A DNA stretch of 64,000 bases from Methylobacterium currus (lineage in GTDB: Bacteria > Pseudomonadota > Alphaproteobacteria > Rhizobiales > Beijerinckiaceae). Location of the stretch: NCBI RefSeq assembly GCF_003058325.1, contig NZ_CP028843.1, forward strand, positions 2,452,001-2,516,000, in the 5' to 3' direction. The notes beneath the pieces were generated by a model. It was given only the letters and a program-made list of their open reading frames with translations, was not told the DNA's origin and ran no database searches. Shown piece by piece: positions 45,679 to 55,019 of the stretch. A program made the translations under genes and the position numbers. Position 1 is the stretch's first letter, and each line of letters begins with the position of its first letter.

Positions 45679-46733
45679 GCCGCCGCCCGATCTCCCTCGT
45701 CCTCGGCGTGGCGGCGCTCGCGGTCTGCGCGCTCGCCGGCGCCTCCGGCAGCCCGGTCATGCCGTCCTACCTCGCCGCCTGGCTGGTGCTGGTGGCTCTG
45801 CCGGTCGGCGCCCTGCCGCTGCTGATGGGGCTCGAACTCGCGGGCTTCTCCGCAGGGCCCATGGCGGCCTCGCTGCGCCGCCTGCTCGGCCTCCTGCCGA
45901 TCGCCGGCCTGCTGCTGCTGCCGGTGCTGCTCAGCCTGGGCGGCCTCTACCCCTGGGACCGCGGGATTCCCCCGCGCACGCCGTTCGCGGCCCTGTGGTT
46001 CACCCCGGTCTTCTTCATCCTGCGCAGCCTGGCCTATCTCGCCATCTGGCTCTGGCTCGCCGACACCTTCCGGCGCCCGGCCGCCGAGCCCGGCAGCCCG
46101 GCGGCGGCTCGGCGCCGGAGCCGGGCCGTCCTCGGGCTGATCCTGACCACGGTCACCAGCACGCTGGCGGCGGAGGACTGGGTGCAATCGGCCGATCCCG
46201 GCCTCGCCTCGACGGCCTTCGGCCTCCTGGTGATGACGATCCAGGCCGGCCTCGCGCTGTCGGCGGCGGCGCTGATCGCGGCGCGCGACTCCTCCGGCCG
46301 GCCGGGGCGCGACCAGCGCACCGCCGCCGCCTTCGCCGACCCGATCCTGGTGCTGCTGGCGATCTGGGGCTTCGTGCACGCGGCGCAGTACCTCACCGTG
46401 TGGTCGGCCAACCTCCCCGAGGAGGCGCGCTGGTACCTCGCCCGCGACGGGGCGCTCGGCCGCCTCGGCCTCTGGGCCGCGATCGGCGTGATGGTGCTGG
46501 CGGTCCTCGTCCTTGTGCCGCGCCGCACGGCCGGCCGGCCGGCTTTGCTGGCCGGAATCGCCCTGTTGATCCTGCTGCTCCACGGGGCCGAGATCTTCTG
46601 GCTCGTCACGCCGGGCTTCCGCGGCACCTTCCGCTTCACCTGGGCGGACGCCCTCGCGCTGATCGGGGTGGTGGGGGTCGCCGGCGGCCTCTACGGCCCG
46701 GTCGATCGCCGCCTGCGAGGGCGCGTCTCGTGA
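45675..46733 (+). CDS. actF: Alternative complex III membrane subunit ActF
   Basis: A 352-residue polytopic protein with about ten helices, related to ActC and the quinol-binding membrane anchors, as expected for ActF. FTPVFFILRSLAYLAIWLWL, EDWVQSADPGLASTAFGLLV and YLTVWSANLPEEARWYLARD are conserved blocks. At 352 residues it is shorter than the usual ~400, probably at the N-terminus. It starts with an ATG overlapping the actE stop and ends overlapping the next gene (GTGA). Confidence 0.9.
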   Translation: MSRRPISLVLGVAALAVCALAGASGSPVMPSYLAAWLVLVALPVGALPLLMGLELAGFSAGPMAASLRRLLGLLPIAGLLLLPVLLSLGGLYPWDRGIPPRTPFAALWFTPVFFILRSLAYLAIWLWLADTFRRPAAEPGSPAAARRRSRAVLGLILTTVTSTLAAEDWVQSADPGLASTAFGLLVMTIQAGLALSAAALIAARDSSGRPGRDQRTAAAFADPILVLLAIWGFVHAAQYLTVWSANLPEEARWYLARDGALGRLGLWAAIGVMVLAVLVLVPRRTAGRPALLAGIALLILLLHGAEIFWLVTPGFRGTFRFTWADALALIGVVGVAGGLYGPVDRRLRGRVS

Positions 46734-47257
46734 GCGACTCGATCACCAGGCCCGGCCCCCTCGCCCTGCTCTCGGCCGTCGCGGCGGCGGGCCTCCTGCG
46801 ACTCTCCGGCTTCAAGCCCGCCGCGCCGCCCGAGCCCGATCACGGCCCGCGCAACCCGGAAGGGTTCGAGGTGGAGGACGTCGACGTGCGCCGCACCGCC
46901 TTCGTGGTGGTCGGGCTCGCGGCCTCGGTCGCGGTCGCGATCGCGGCGGTGGGGCTGATGATGCACCTGTTCGGCGCCTGGCATGTCGGCGGCACCCCGC
47001 CGCTGACGCCGCAGCAGACGGCGCGTGTGCAGCCGCCGCCGCCCAACCTCCAGGGGGCGCCCTACGAGGATCTCGCCCGCCAGGAGGCGCGGGACGCGGC
47101 GCAGACGACCACCTACGCGCCCCTTCCCGACGGGCGCGCCCGCATCCCGGTCGAGCGCGCGATGCGGCTGATCGCCGGCCGATCTCTCGATCCCCCAATT
47201 CCCTCTCCGTCTGCCCCGGATTCCATGGCGCCCGCCGGCGGAGCCCCCGTTCGATGA
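46730..47257 (+). CDS. One-TM protein between actF and ctaC
   Basis: A 175-residue protein with a membrane helix at about 60-85 ([20 protein letters not shown]), a soluble N-terminal half and a periplasmic tail. The tail carries [20 protein letters not shown] and [20 protein letters not shown], a motif found in small membrane proteins encoded beside cytochrome oxidase genes. It may correspond to a small ACIII subunit (ActG-like) or to an oxidase assembly factor; neither is proven. It overlaps actF at its start and ctaC at its end. Confidence 0.75.
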   Translation: MSDSITRPGPLALLSAVAAAGLLRLSGFKPAAPPEPDHGPRNPEGFEVEDVDVRRTAFVVVGLAASVAVAIAAVGLMMHLFGAWHVGGTPPLTPQQTARVQPPPPNLQGAPYEDLARQEARDAAQTTTYAPLPDGRARIPVERAMRLIAGRSLDPPIPSPSAPDSMAPAGGAPVR

Positions 47258-48222
47258 ACCCCACCGACCTCGCGCTCCAGCTCTGGCCGGCGGCGGCCTC
47301 CGCCACCGCGGTCGAGACCGACTGGCTGATCCTCGCCTTCACGGTCCTGACCCTGCTGCTGACGGTGCCGGTCTTCGTCGCCATCACCTGGTTCGCGATC
47401 CGCTACCGCCAGGGCGAGGAGGCCGACCGGAGCCACGGCAACGTCCGCAGCGTGCTCATCGAGATCAGCTGGATGCTGATCCCGTTCCTGCTCACCCTCA
47501 TCTTCTTCGTCTGGGGCGCCCGGCTGTTCTTCATCTCGAAGCAGGTGCCGGGCGACGCCATGGTGGTCGAGGCGATCGGCCGGCAATGGATGTGGAAGTT
47601 CCAGCACCCGACCGGGCAATCCGAGATCAACGACCTGCACCTGCCGATCGGCCAGCCGATCAAGATCCGGATGATCAGCCAGGACGTGATCCACAACCTC
47701 TATCTTCCAGCCCTGCGGATGCAGATGGCGACCCTGCCCGACCGCTACACCGAGCTATGGTTCAAGGCCGACCGCACCGGCAGCTACCGGCTGTACTGCT
47801 CCGAATATTGCGGCACCGACCATTCGAAGATGGACGGCACCCTGACCCTGATGACTCAGGCCGACTATGCCGCCTGGCTGCAGAATGCCGGCGCCCGGCA
47901 GGGCGGCCAGGCCGGGGCCGGCCGCGCGGTCTACGAGTCCTATGCGTGCGGCACGTGCCACGATCCGGGCGCCAAGGTGCGGGCGCCCTCGCTCGCCGGC
48001 CTCTACGGCCGCGAGGTCAAGCTCGCCGACGGCCGCATCGTGACGGCCGACGAGACCTACCTGCGGGACAAGATCCTGAACCCGAACCGGCAGAAGCTGG
48101 CGGCGGATTACAAGCAGGTGATGCCGGCCTTCCGCAACGTGATCCCGAACGACGACCTCGACCGTCTCGTTGCCTACCTCAAGAGCTCGGGCGCGACGGC
48201 GCAGCAGGAAGCCACGCCATGA
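47254..48222 (+). CDS. ctaC: Cytochrome c oxidase subunit II with fused cytochrome c (caa3)
   Basis: A 322-residue subunit II. Two helices at about 24-47 and 68-94 anchor a cupredoxin with the CuA site: H147 and the cluster [12 protein letters not shown] (C182, C186, H190, M193). A C-terminal cytochrome c domain adds CGTCH at 232-236 with Met290 (QVMPAF) as ligand, the signature of caa3-type oxidases. It receives electrons from ActE or a soluble cytochrome c. The N-terminus lacks a classical signal peptide. Both ends overlap neighbours by four bases. Confidence 0.96.
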   Translation: MNPTDLALQLWPAAASATAVETDWLILAFTVLTLLLTVPVFVAITWFAIRYRQGEEADRSHGNVRSVLIEISWMLIPFLLTLIFFVWGARLFFISKQVPGDAMVVEAIGRQWMWKFQHPTGQSEINDLHLPIGQPIKIRMISQDVIHNLYLPALRMQMATLPDRYTELWFKADRTGSYRLYCSEYCGTDHSKMDGTLTLMTQADYAAWLQNAGARQGGQAGAGRAVYESYACGTCHDPGAKVRAPSLAGLYGREVKLADGRIVTADETYLRDKILNPNRQKLAADYKQVMPAFRNVIPNDDLDRLVAYLKSSGATAQQEATP

Positions 48223-49910
48223 ACTCCGGCTCGATGACCAGCGGCACCATCACCGACGGGCCGGCCCTGCGCGACCCCCACACCCCGGATTCCCGCCTCG
48301 GCCACGGGGCCGACTACCTGCATGCCGAGCACACCCTGCGCTCGTGGTTCTTCACCACCGACCACAAGCGCATCGCGCTCCTGTATCTGGCCAGCATCAC
48401 CGCCTTCTTCGTCATCGGCGCGGTGACGGCGGGGCTGGTGCGCCTGGCCCTCGTCGTGCCGGACGGTCAGGTCTTCACCAACGACACCTACAACAAGCTG
48501 TTCACGATCCACGGGGTCGTGATGGTATGGTTCTTCCTGATCCCGAGCATCCCCGCCACCTTCGGCAACTTCCTGATCCCGCTGATGATCGGGGCGCGGG
48601 ACCTCGCCTTCCCGAAGCTCAACCTCGCCTCCTGGTACGTGTTCATGACCGGCGCGATCTTCACGCTGGTCAGCGTGGTGCTGGGCGGGGTCGATACCGG
48701 CTGGACCTTCTACACGCCGCTCTCCACCGCCTTCTCCAACACCTGGGTGGTGCCGGCGCTCATCGGCGTCACCATCGTGGGCTTCTCGTCGATCCTGACC
48801 GGCCTCAACTTCGTGGTGACGATCCATACCATGCGGGCGCCGGGCATGACCTGGTTCCGCCTGCCGATCTTCGTCTGGACCCACTACGCCACCAGCCTGA
48901 TCTTCCTGCTCGCCACCCCCGTCATCACCGTGGCGCTGATCCTGCTCATCGCCGAGCGCGCCTTCCATATCGGGGTGTTCGATCCGGCCTATGGCGGCGA
49001 CCCGGTGCTGTTCCAGCACCTGTTCTGGTTCTACTCGCACCCGGCCGTCTACATCATGGTCCTGCCGGGCATGGGGGTGATCTCCGAGATCGTCCCGGCC
49101 TTCGCGCAGAAGAAGCTGTTCGGCTACAAGTTCGTCGCCTACGCGGCGATCGGGCTCGCCTCGGTGACCTTCTTCGTCTGGGGCCACCACATGTTCGTCA
49201 ACGGGCAGAGCGATCTCGCCAGCGTGGCGTTCTCGGTGCTGAGCTTCGCGGTGGCGGTGCCGTCGGCGGTCAAGGTCTACAACTGGACCGCGACGATCCA
49301 CAAGGGCTCGCTCAAGCTCGACACGCCGATGCTCTACGCCATGGGCTATATCGGGCTGTTCGTGCTCGGCGGCCTCACCGGGCTCTACCTCGCGACGCTC
49401 GCCATCAACCAGCACGTCCACGCCACCTACTTCGTCGTGGCGCATTTCCACTACATCATGGTCGGCGGCACGGTGCTGGCCTTCCTCGGCGGCCTGCATT
49501 TCTGGTGGCCCAAGATCACCGGGCGGATGTATAGCGAGGCCTGGGGCCGGATCTCCGCCTTCCTGATCTTCATCGGCTTCAACGTCACGTTCTTCCCGCA
49601 ATTCATCCTCGGCTATCTCGGGATGCCGCGGCGCTACCACGTCTATCCGCCGGAGTTCCAGTTCCTCAACATCCTGTCCTCGGCGGGCTCGACGATCCTG
49701 GCGGTCGGCTACATCTTCCCGATGGTCTACCTCGTCTACTCGATCTGGTTCGGGAAGCGGGCGCCGGCGAACCCCTGGGACGCAAGGGGCCTCGAATGGA
49801 CCGTGGCCTCGCCGCCGCCGGCGCACAACTTCCTCACCGAGCCGCAGGCGCCGAAAATTCCCTACGACTACCCGATCCAGGCCCGCGAGACCGGGAGGCA
49901 GCACTCGTGA
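48219..49910 (+). CDS. ctaD: Cytochrome c oxidase subunit I (A2 type, caa3)
   Basis: A 563-residue, twelve-helix catalytic subunit. [20 protein letters not shown] carries the YS pair and the cross-linked Tyr; the usual D-channel glutamate of GHPEVY is absent, so this is an A2-type oxidase. CuB and heme histidines are in WGHHMFVNG and [13 protein letters not shown]. It reduces O2 and pumps protons. The N-terminus is polar ([20 protein letters not shown]). The ATG at 48219 overlaps the ctaC stop. Contrast with the A1-type cyoB at 29875. Confidence 0.97.
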   Translation: MNSGSMTSGTITDGPALRDPHTPDSRLGHGADYLHAEHTLRSWFFTTDHKRIALLYLASITAFFVIGAVTAGLVRLALVVPDGQVFTNDTYNKLFTIHGVVMVWFFLIPSIPATFGNFLIPLMIGARDLAFPKLNLASWYVFMTGAIFTLVSVVLGGVDTGWTFYTPLSTAFSNTWVVPALIGVTIVGFSSILTGLNFVVTIHTMRAPGMTWFRLPIFVWTHYATSLIFLLATPVITVALILLIAERAFHIGVFDPAYGGDPVLFQHLFWFYSHPAVYIMVLPGMGVISEIVPAFAQKKLFGYKFVAYAAIGLASVTFFVWGHHMFVNGQSDLASVAFSVLSFAVAVPSAVKVYNWTATIHKGSLKLDTPMLYAMGYIGLFVLGGLTGLYLATLAINQHVHATYFVVAHFHYIMVGGTVLAFLGGLHFWWPKITGRMYSEAWGRISAFLIFIGFNVTFFPQFILGYLGMPRRYHVYPPEFQFLNILSSAGSTILAVGYIFPMVYLVYSIWFGKRAPANPWDARGLEWTVASPPPAHNFLTEPQAPKIPYDYPIQARETGRQHS

Positions 49911-50569
49911 GCGCGGGAGCCACCGACGCCCCCGTCGGCGTCAAGCTCGTCTCGCACTTCGCCACGGTGGAGCAGCAGAAGCGCGCGGCGGTGCTCGGGA
50001 TGTGGGCCTGGCTGCTCACCGAGCTCCTGCTCTTCGCCGGCCTCTTCCTCACCGCGCTCATCCTGCGCCTGCTCCACCCGGAGGCGGTCCAGGAGGCGGC
50101 GCGCCACCTCAAGTTCTGGATCGGCGCGGTCAACACGGTGGTGCTGATCGGCTCCAGCCTGACCATGTCGGGGGCGATCCAGCTCTCGCGCCTCGGCTGG
50201 CAGCGCGGGATGGTGCGGTTCATGCTCGCCACCGCGGCGCTCGGCACCCTGTTCCTCGTGCTCAAGGGCTACGAGTACTACGCCGACTACCAGGAACACA
50301 TGATGCCGTTCCTGTCCGACCGGCCCTACGAGCTGAAGGACTCACCGCCCTCGCGGCTGTTCGTGAACCTCTACTACGTCGCGACCAGCCTCCACGGCCT
50401 CCACCTCCTCACCGGCATCAGCATCCTCCTGGTGATGTCCCGGCAGGCGAGCCGGCCGGGTTTCCTGAAGCGGCACCAGAACCGGATCGAGATCTTCGGG
50501 CTCTACTGGCACTTCATCGACCTGATCTGGATCCTCGCCTTCCCGACCCTCTACGTGCTCAACCGGTAG
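49907..50569 (+). CDS. ctaE: Cytochrome c oxidase subunit III
   Basis: A 220-residue, five-helix subunit [60 protein letters not shown] and [20 protein letters not shown] are typical. It starts with a GTG overlapping the ctaD stop. It stabilises subunit I and helps proton uptake. The gene order ctaC-ctaD-ctaE matches caa3 operons. Confidence 0.96.
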   Translation: MSAGATDAPVGVKLVSHFATVEQQKRAAVLGMWAWLLTELLLFAGLFLTALILRLLHPEAVQEAARHLKFWIGAVNTVVLIGSSLTMSGAIQLSRLGWQRGMVRFMLATAALGTLFLVLKGYEYYADYQEHMMPFLSDRPYELKDSPPSRLFVNLYYVATSLHGLHLLTGISILLVMSRQASRPGFLKRHQNRIEIFGLYWHFIDLIWILAFPTLYVLNR

Positions 50570-50579
50570 GAGCGCCCCT

Positions 50580-50879
50580 TTGTTCGGCACCCGCGACGAG
50601 CGCCGCATCCTCTGGCAGCACATGCGCGAGCCGGTCCTGACGGCCGGCGCGCTGCTGGCGATGCTCGGGATCAACGTGGCGTTGGGCGCCACCCTCCCCT
50701 TCCCGCATGTCTGGATCGTCGAGCTTCTGGTCGCCAGCCTCATGGTGGTGACCATCCTGCTGTTCTCGATGGAGGTCCGCCACGAGCCGCCGCTGGTGAA
50801 GCTGTTCGCCGGCATCGGCTTCTTCTGGGTCGGAATCCTGTTCGCGATGACGTTGGTGGATTACCTGTCGCGGGGTTGA
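50580..50879 (+). CDS. Cytochrome c oxidase subunit IV-like protein
   Basis: A 99-residue protein with three helices (about 18-36, 43-62 and 72-93; [20 protein letters not shown] between the second and third). It corresponds to the small bacterial subunit IV found after ctaE in caa3 operons. The start is a TTG, accepted because AGGAG lies just upstream and no ATG/GTG keeps the first helix. It closes the operon that begins at actA. Confidence 0.8.
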   Translation: MFGTRDERRILWQHMREPVLTAGALLAMLGINVALGATLPFPHVWIVELLVASLMVVTILLFSMEVRHEPPLVKLFAGIGFFWVGILFAMTLVDYLSRG

Positions 50880-50923
50880 GCCGTTCACTCCCCGCTCACG
50901 GTCGAGGCGCTATAACGGTCGCC

Positions 50924-51715
50924 ATGTGCGAATTGCTCGGCATGAGCGCCAACGTCCCGACCGACATCCGCTTCAGCTTCGCGGGGCTTGCCCGCCGTGG
51001 GGGCGAGACCGGCCCGCATCAGGACGGCTGGGGCATCTCGTTCTACGAAGGCCGCGGCTGCCGCAGCTTCCACGATCCGGAGCCGAGCGCGCGCTCGGAG
51101 ATCGCCCGCCTGTTGCGGCAATACCCGATCAAGAGCCGGATCGTGATCGCCCATGTGCGCCGGGCCAATCGCGGCCGGGTGACCCTGGAGAACACCCATC
51201 CGTTCAGCCGCGAGTTGTGGGGCCGCACCTTCACCTTCGCGCATAACGGCCAGCTCAAGGGAGTGAAGCGCCTCACGCTCGGCCGCTTCAAGCCCGTCGG
51301 CACCACCGACAGCGAGCATGCCTTCTGCTGGATGCTGGGGAAGCTGGAGGAGCGCTGGGGCACGCTGCCGAAGCCCACGCGCCTCGACGGGGCGGTGCGG
51401 GAGCTTTGCGCCGAGCTGCACGGGCTCGGGGTGTTCAACATGCTGCTCTCCGACAGCCGCACCCTCTACGCCCATTGCGGCAAGCGCCTCTGCACCCTGA
51501 CCCGCCGGGCGCCGTTCGGCACCGCGACGCTGATCGACGAGGATTGGCGGGTGGATTTCGCGAAGGAAACCACGCCCGACGACATCGTGACCGTGGTGGC
51601 GACGCGCCCGCTCACCCGGGACGAGAGCTGGACCGACCTCGCCCCCGGCGAGGTGCTGGCCTTCCGCCTCGGCGTGCCGGACGGGGACGAAACCGGCGCC
51701 GGCGCCGGGGGCTGA
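50924..51715 (+). CDS. Class II glutamine amidotransferase (YafJ-like)
   Basis: A 263-residue N-terminal-nucleophile enzyme. Cys2 is exposed after removal of Met1 ([10 protein letters not shown]), and the glutaminase segments [49 protein letters not shown] and [16 protein letters not shown] are all present. No synthase domain is fused, as in YafJ-like proteins; the ammonia acceptor is unknown. The ATG at 50924 is required to place Cys at position 2. It is transcribed alone after the oxidase operon. Confidence 0.9.
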   Translation: MCELLGMSANVPTDIRFSFAGLARRGGETGPHQDGWGISFYEGRGCRSFHDPEPSARSEIARLLRQYPIKSRIVIAHVRRANRGRVTLENTHPFSRELWGRTFTFAHNGQLKGVKRLTLGRFKPVGTTDSEHAFCWMLGKLEERWGTLPKPTRLDGAVRELCAELHGLGVFNMLLSDSRTLYAHCGKRLCTLTRRAPFGTATLIDEDWRVDFAKETTPDDIVTVVATRPLTRDESWTDLAPGEVLAFRLGVPDGDETGAGAGG

Positions 51716-51828
51716 CGGGGCGCCGTGGCACGGCGCCCTATCGGTCCCGGCCTGTTTCTCGCTAAGGTTGCCCTTTCCGGTCGCGGCCCCCGGGCCCATC
51801 TTCCTGAAGGCAGGCAGACGCGAGAGCC

Positions 51829-52581
51829 ATGACGCGAGACATTGCCCCGAATCGGTCGGCCCCGAATCCGTCGGCCCCGAATCCGTCGGCGGAGGACCGC
51901 CCCGGCCTCTCGGCCAGCATCCGGTCGCATCTCGGTACGCAGCTCCGGGCCACCTACGAGGCCCTGGGCGACGCCGACCCGGACAACCGGTTCGCCGAGC
52001 TGATCGCGCGCCTGGAGGCGGCGCTCAAGGCGCAGGGCGAGATCGTCCTGCCGGAATTCCGCGACGGGCTGCTGCAGGCGGTGCCGTCCTTGCGCGCCTT
52101 CGCGCTGTCGCTCACCAGCAACCCGGCCCGAGCCGACGACCTGGTGCAGGACACGTTGCTGAAGGGCTGGCAGCACCGGGCCCGCTTCCAGGCCGGCACC
52201 AACCTGAATGCCTGGCTGTTCACCATCCTGCGCAACATCTTCTACTCGGACCACCGCAAGCGGGTGCGCGAGGTCGAGGACCAGGACGGTTCCTACGCCG
52301 CCCGGCTCGCCACCGCGCCGCATCAGGGCGACCGGCTCGACGTCGAGGACCTGCAGAGCGCCCTCGCCAAGCTGCCGCCGGACCAGCGCGAGGCGCTGGT
52401 GCTCGTCGGGGCCGAGGGCGTCTCCTACGAGGAGGCGGCGGCGATCATGGGCTGCAAGGTCGGCACGGTGAAGAGCCGCGTCAGCCGCGCCCGCGGCCGG
52501 CTCGCGGAACTCCTCGGCTACGACGAGGAAGATCTCGGCACCGACCGGCTGATCCAGTCGGCGATGCCGAAGGACGCGTGA
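51829..52581 (+). CDS. General-stress sigma factor EcfG with a fused N-terminal NepR-like domain
   Basis: A 250-residue protein, about 70 longer than a usual EcfG. Residues 78-145 (LLQAVPSLRAFALSLTSNPA, DDLVQDTLLKGWQHRARF, LNAWLFTILRNIFYSDHRK) are sigma region 2 and 175-228 (LPPDQREALVLVGAEGVSYE, VGTVKSRVSRARGRLAELLG) region 4, both of EcfG type. Residues 27-70 (LSASIRSHLGTQLRATYEAL and NRFAELIARLEAALKAQG) match the NepR anti-sigma factor. EcfG binds GGAAC-N16/17-CGTT promoters; NepR blocks it until phosphorylated PhyR takes NepR away. Here the inhibitor is in cis. The first 20 residues come from a 15-bp tandem repeat. No phyR gene lies in the window. Confidence 0.9.
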   Translation: MTRDIAPNRSAPNPSAPNPSAEDRPGLSASIRSHLGTQLRATYEALGDADPDNRFAELIARLEAALKAQGEIVLPEFRDGLLQAVPSLRAFALSLTSNPARADDLVQDTLLKGWQHRARFQAGTNLNAWLFTILRNIFYSDHRKRVREVEDQDGSYAARLATAPHQGDRLDVEDLQSALAKLPPDQREALVLVGAEGVSYEEAAAIMGCKVGTVKSRVSRARGRLAELLGYDEEDLGTDRLIQSAMPKDA

Positions 52582-52722
52582 GTCGCAACGGGTACTCCTG
52601 CGGGGTTCAAAGGGACTTTTTTCGTCCGGAACGATTGAACCGTTTCGCCTACGGCGACGTTACACCCCCCGAAGAGCTGCCCCGCTCGACGGGGTGGACT
52701 GGACGAAACGGAGATCGATCCG

Positions 52723-53133
52723 ATGAAGACCAAGACCTTCCTGGCCACTGCTGCCCTCGCCCTGTCCCTGCCGATGGCTGCCCATGCGCAGGGCCTGATC
52801 GGCGGCGCCCAGCGCGGCGCCGAGGACGGTGCGGATGCGGCCGGCCCGGTCGGCGCGATCGTCGGCGGCGCCGTGGGTGCCGCGACCGGTGCGGTCGGCG
52901 GCCTGCTCGGCGTCGACGACCGTCCGCGCTTCCGCTCCTACGCCGTGCGCCAGCACCGCTCCTACGACTGGGACGGCGACGTCCGCGTCGGCACCGTGCT
53001 GCCCTCCTCGGGCGTGAGCTACTACGAGGTTCCGTCCGATTACGGCATCCGCGGCCGTCGCTACACCGTGGTCAACGACCGCGTCGTGCTGGTCGATCCG
53101 GGCACCCGCCGCATCGTGCAGGTCATCGACTAA
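52723..53133 (+). CDS. DUF1236 family exported protein
   Basis: A 136-residue protein with a signal peptide (FLATAALALSLPMAAHAQG, cleavage after HA), a Gly/Ala-rich membrane-like stretch (GPVGAIVGGAVGAATGAVGG, about 40-63) and the DUF1236 block SYYEVPSDYGIRGRRYTVVN followed by DRVVLVDPGTRRIVQVID. The family is common in Methylobacterium-like bacteria and its function is unknown. It sits between the sigma-NepR fusion and the free NepR gene, so stress control is plausible. A terminator follows. Confidence 0.88.
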   Translation: MKTKTFLATAALALSLPMAAHAQGLIGGAQRGAEDGADAAGPVGAIVGGAVGAATGAVGGLLGVDDRPRFRSYAVRQHRSYDWDGDVRVGTVLPSSGVSYYEVPSDYGIRGRRYTVVNDRVVLVDPGTRRIVQVID

Positions 53134-53178
53134 GGTTGGCGAGTGCGCCGCCCTCGGGCGGCGCGACCCGCACGCTGG

Positions 53179-53206
53179 AAAGCCCTGGCCCCGCGCCGGG
53201 GCTTTT
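53179..53206 (+). terminator. Intrinsic terminator of the DUF1236 gene
   Basis: GCCCC at 53188-53192 pairs with GGGGC at 53198-53202 around GCGCC, followed by TTTTCGTTTG. Outer bases AAAGCC and GGCTTT extend the stem. It separates the DUF1236 gene from nepR. Confidence 0.82.
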
Positions 53207-53250
53207 CGTTTGTCGGGACGCACGAATTCCTGCACGGCGTTGCGTCCGTT

Positions 53251-53274
53251 CCTGCAACGAATCCCTGCAACGAA
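53251..53274 (+). repeat. Two-copy CCTGCAACGAA direct repeat upstream of nepR
   Basis: CCTGCAACGAA occurs at 53251-53261 and 53264-53274, a 13-base period, about 85 bases before the nepR ATG. A related CCTGCAC lies just upstream at 53229. It could be a regulator site. Confidence 0.5.
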
Positions 53275-53357
53275 ACCGGCTCCGTCGCCGTTCTGCTTCG
53301 GTGATGATGCGGATGAATTGATCGCCGCGCCACGAAACCTGGACAATACGGATCCCC

Positions 53358-53612
53358 ATGCCCTCCGACCCGTACGAGAACCACGACGCCGCGCTGCCGC
53401 CGCCGGTGCGCGATCACCTCGGGCAGCAGCTCCGCTCGGCCTACAACGCCGAGGCCGAGAAGCCGGATTATCTCGGCGATCCGAGCCTGCCGCCGGAATT
53501 CACGCCCCAGCTGCGCCGCCTCGAAGGCCGGCTGAAGGCCCACGACACCGGCCGCGAGGCGGTGGAGGACGCGCTCAAGGACATCCTGAGCGAGTTGCCG
53601 GCGAAGCGCTGA
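53358..53612 (+). CDS. nepR: Anti-sigma factor NepR
   Basis: An 84-residue protein matching NepR, the anti-sigma factor of the alphaproteobacterial general stress response: VRDHLGQQLRSAYNAEAEKP followed by LPPEFTPQLRRLEGRLKAHD. The paired helices bind EcfG; phosphorylated PhyR competes for NepR. The segment VRDHLGQQLRSAYNA aligns closely with the NepR-like N-terminus of the sigma factor encoded at 51829 (IRSHLGTQLRATYEA, and RLEAALKAQ/RLEGRLKAH). It is 225 bases after the DUF1236 gene and appears to have its own promoter. Confidence 0.88.
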   Translation: MPSDPYENHDAALPPPVRDHLGQQLRSAYNAEAEKPDYLGDPSLPPEFTPQLRRLEGRLKAHDTGREAVEDALKDILSELPAKR

Positions 53613-53654
53613 TGTCCGGCGCCTCCTTGTCGTGCGCCCTGCAGCAACCCATCC

Positions 53655-53693
53655 ATCCCACCCACGGCCTCAGGATGAGGTCGTGGGTGGGAT
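53655..53693. terminator. Two-part hairpin between convergent nepR and mscL
   Basis: ATCCCACCCACG at 53655-53666 pairs with CGTGGGTGGGAT at 53682-53693, and inside it CCTCA pairs with TGAGG at 53668-53680. It lies 43 bases after nepR and 26 bases after mscL, so it likely terminates both, although T-runs are absent. Its form also resembles dispersed palindromic repeats. Confidence 0.75.
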
Positions 53694-53718
53694 AAGCTGA
53701 TCACCGCCTTTCACACGC

Positions 53719-54129
53719 TCACCGCCGTGCGGCCAGCAAATCCCGGATCTCCGTCAAGAGCTTCACGTCGGCCGGATCCTCCTTCGTCACGTCCTCGCGC
53801 CGCTGCATCTGGTTCATCGCCCGGATCACCACGAACAGCACGAAGGCCACGATCAGGAAGTTGAGCGCCACGGTGACGAACTGGCCGTAGCCGACCACCG
53901 CGCCCTGCTTCTTGGCCTCCGCATAGGCGAGGCCGGTCTGCACCTTCGAGGAGAGCGGCAGGTAGTAGTTCGAGAAATCGAGCCCGCCGGTGACCGCCCC
54001 GACCATCGGCATGATGACGTCCTGCACCAGCGAGGTGACGATGGCGCCGAAGGCCGCGCCGATCACCACGCCGACCGCGAGGTCGACGACGTTGCCCCGC
54101 AGGGCGAACTTCTTGAATTCTTCGAGCAT
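53719..54129 (-). CDS. mscL: Large-conductance mechanosensitive channel
   Basis: A 136-residue pentameric channel opened by membrane tension in hypo-osmotic shock. The N-terminal helix and first TM segment are [20 protein letters not shown] and [20 protein letters not shown]; the second helix is [20 protein letters not shown], with the cytoplasmic helical bundle [13 protein letters not shown] at the end. Start ATG at 54129. Single gene. Confidence 0.97.
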   Translation of the reverse strand: MLEEFKKFALRGNVVDLAVGVVIGAAFGAIVTSLVQDVIMPMVGAVTGGLDFSNYYLPLSSKVQTGLAYAEAKKQGAVVGYGQFVTVALNFLIVAFVLFVVIRAMNQMQRREDVTKEDPADVKLLTEIRDLLAARR

Positions 54130-54223
54130 GTCGGATCTCCTCGCGGCGCCGGGTCGGCGCGCCTGCGTGACGCCGCGTGACACCGTCAAGCTGGGGCGCA
54201 GCCGCGCGAAGGGGAGTCGTCGG

Positions 54224-54997
54224 ATGGCGGATTGGGATGCGGGCCAGTACCTGAAATTCGCCGACGAGCGCACGCGGCCGGCCGCGGACCTGCTGGCCCG
54301 GGTGCCGCTCGCCGCGCCCGCCCGGGTGGTCGATCTCGGCTGCGGGCCCGGCAACAGCACGGCGCTGCTCGCGGCGCGCTTCCCGGCGGCGGCGATCACC
54401 GGCCTCGATTCCTCGACCGCGATGCTGGAGGAGGCGCGCCGGACGCTGCCGGGCCTCACCTTCGTCGAAGCCGACCTCGCCGCCTGGGAGCCGGACGGCA
54501 GCCCCGACCTGATCTTCGCCAACGCGGTGCTGCAATGGCTGCCGGACCACGCGGCCCTGCTGCCGCGCCTCGCCGGCTTCCTGGCGCCGGGCGGCTGCCT
54601 CGCCGTGCAGATGCCGGACAATCTCGACGAGCCGTCGCACCGGCTGATGCGCGAGGTGGCGCAAGAGGCGCCGTTCCGCGCGGCGCTCTCCGGCGCGGCC
54701 GGCGCCCGCACCACGCTCGGCACGGTCCAGGATTACGATGCGTGGCTGTCGCGGGCGGGCTGCACCGTCGATCTGTGGCGCACGACTTACGTCCACCCGC
54801 TTGCCGGCCATCGCGGCATCGTCGAGTGGGTGCGCGCGACCGGCCTGCGGCCGTTCCTGGCTCCCCTGAGCCCGGAGCAGCAGGCCGACTACCTCGCCCG
54901 CTACGAGGCGGCCTTGGCGCAAGCGTATCCGGCGCAAGCGGACGGACGGGTGCTCTTGCCCTTCCCGCGGCTCTTCATGGTGGCGCGGCGGGTCTGA
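54224..54997 (+). CDS. tam: Trans-aconitate 2-methyltransferase
   Basis: A 257-residue SAM-dependent methyltransferase. The family opening [23 protein letters not shown] motif [20 protein letters not shown], and [14 protein letters not shown] are those of Tam. The second half ([40 protein letters not shown]) agrees. It methylates trans-aconitate, a by-product that inhibits aconitase. GGGAG precedes the ATG at 54224. Confidence 0.92.
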   Translation: MADWDAGQYLKFADERTRPAADLLARVPLAAPARVVDLGCGPGNSTALLAARFPAAAITGLDSSTAMLEEARRTLPGLTFVEADLAAWEPDGSPDLIFANAVLQWLPDHAALLPRLAGFLAPGGCLAVQMPDNLDEPSHRLMREVAQEAPFRAALSGAAGARTTLGTVQDYDAWLSRAGCTVDLWRTTYVHPLAGHRGIVEWVRATGLRPFLAPLSPEQQADYLARYEAALAQAYPAQADGRVLLPFPRLFMVARRV

Positions 54998-55019
54998 CCC
55001 GCCGCACCGGCCCCGCGCC

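Noticed and set aside
52600..52722. EcfG promoter (GGAAC-N16/17-CGTT) upstream of the DUF1236 gene
   Set aside because: GGAAC occurs at 52628, but the CGTT sequences are 8 and 25 bases away, outside the required spacing.
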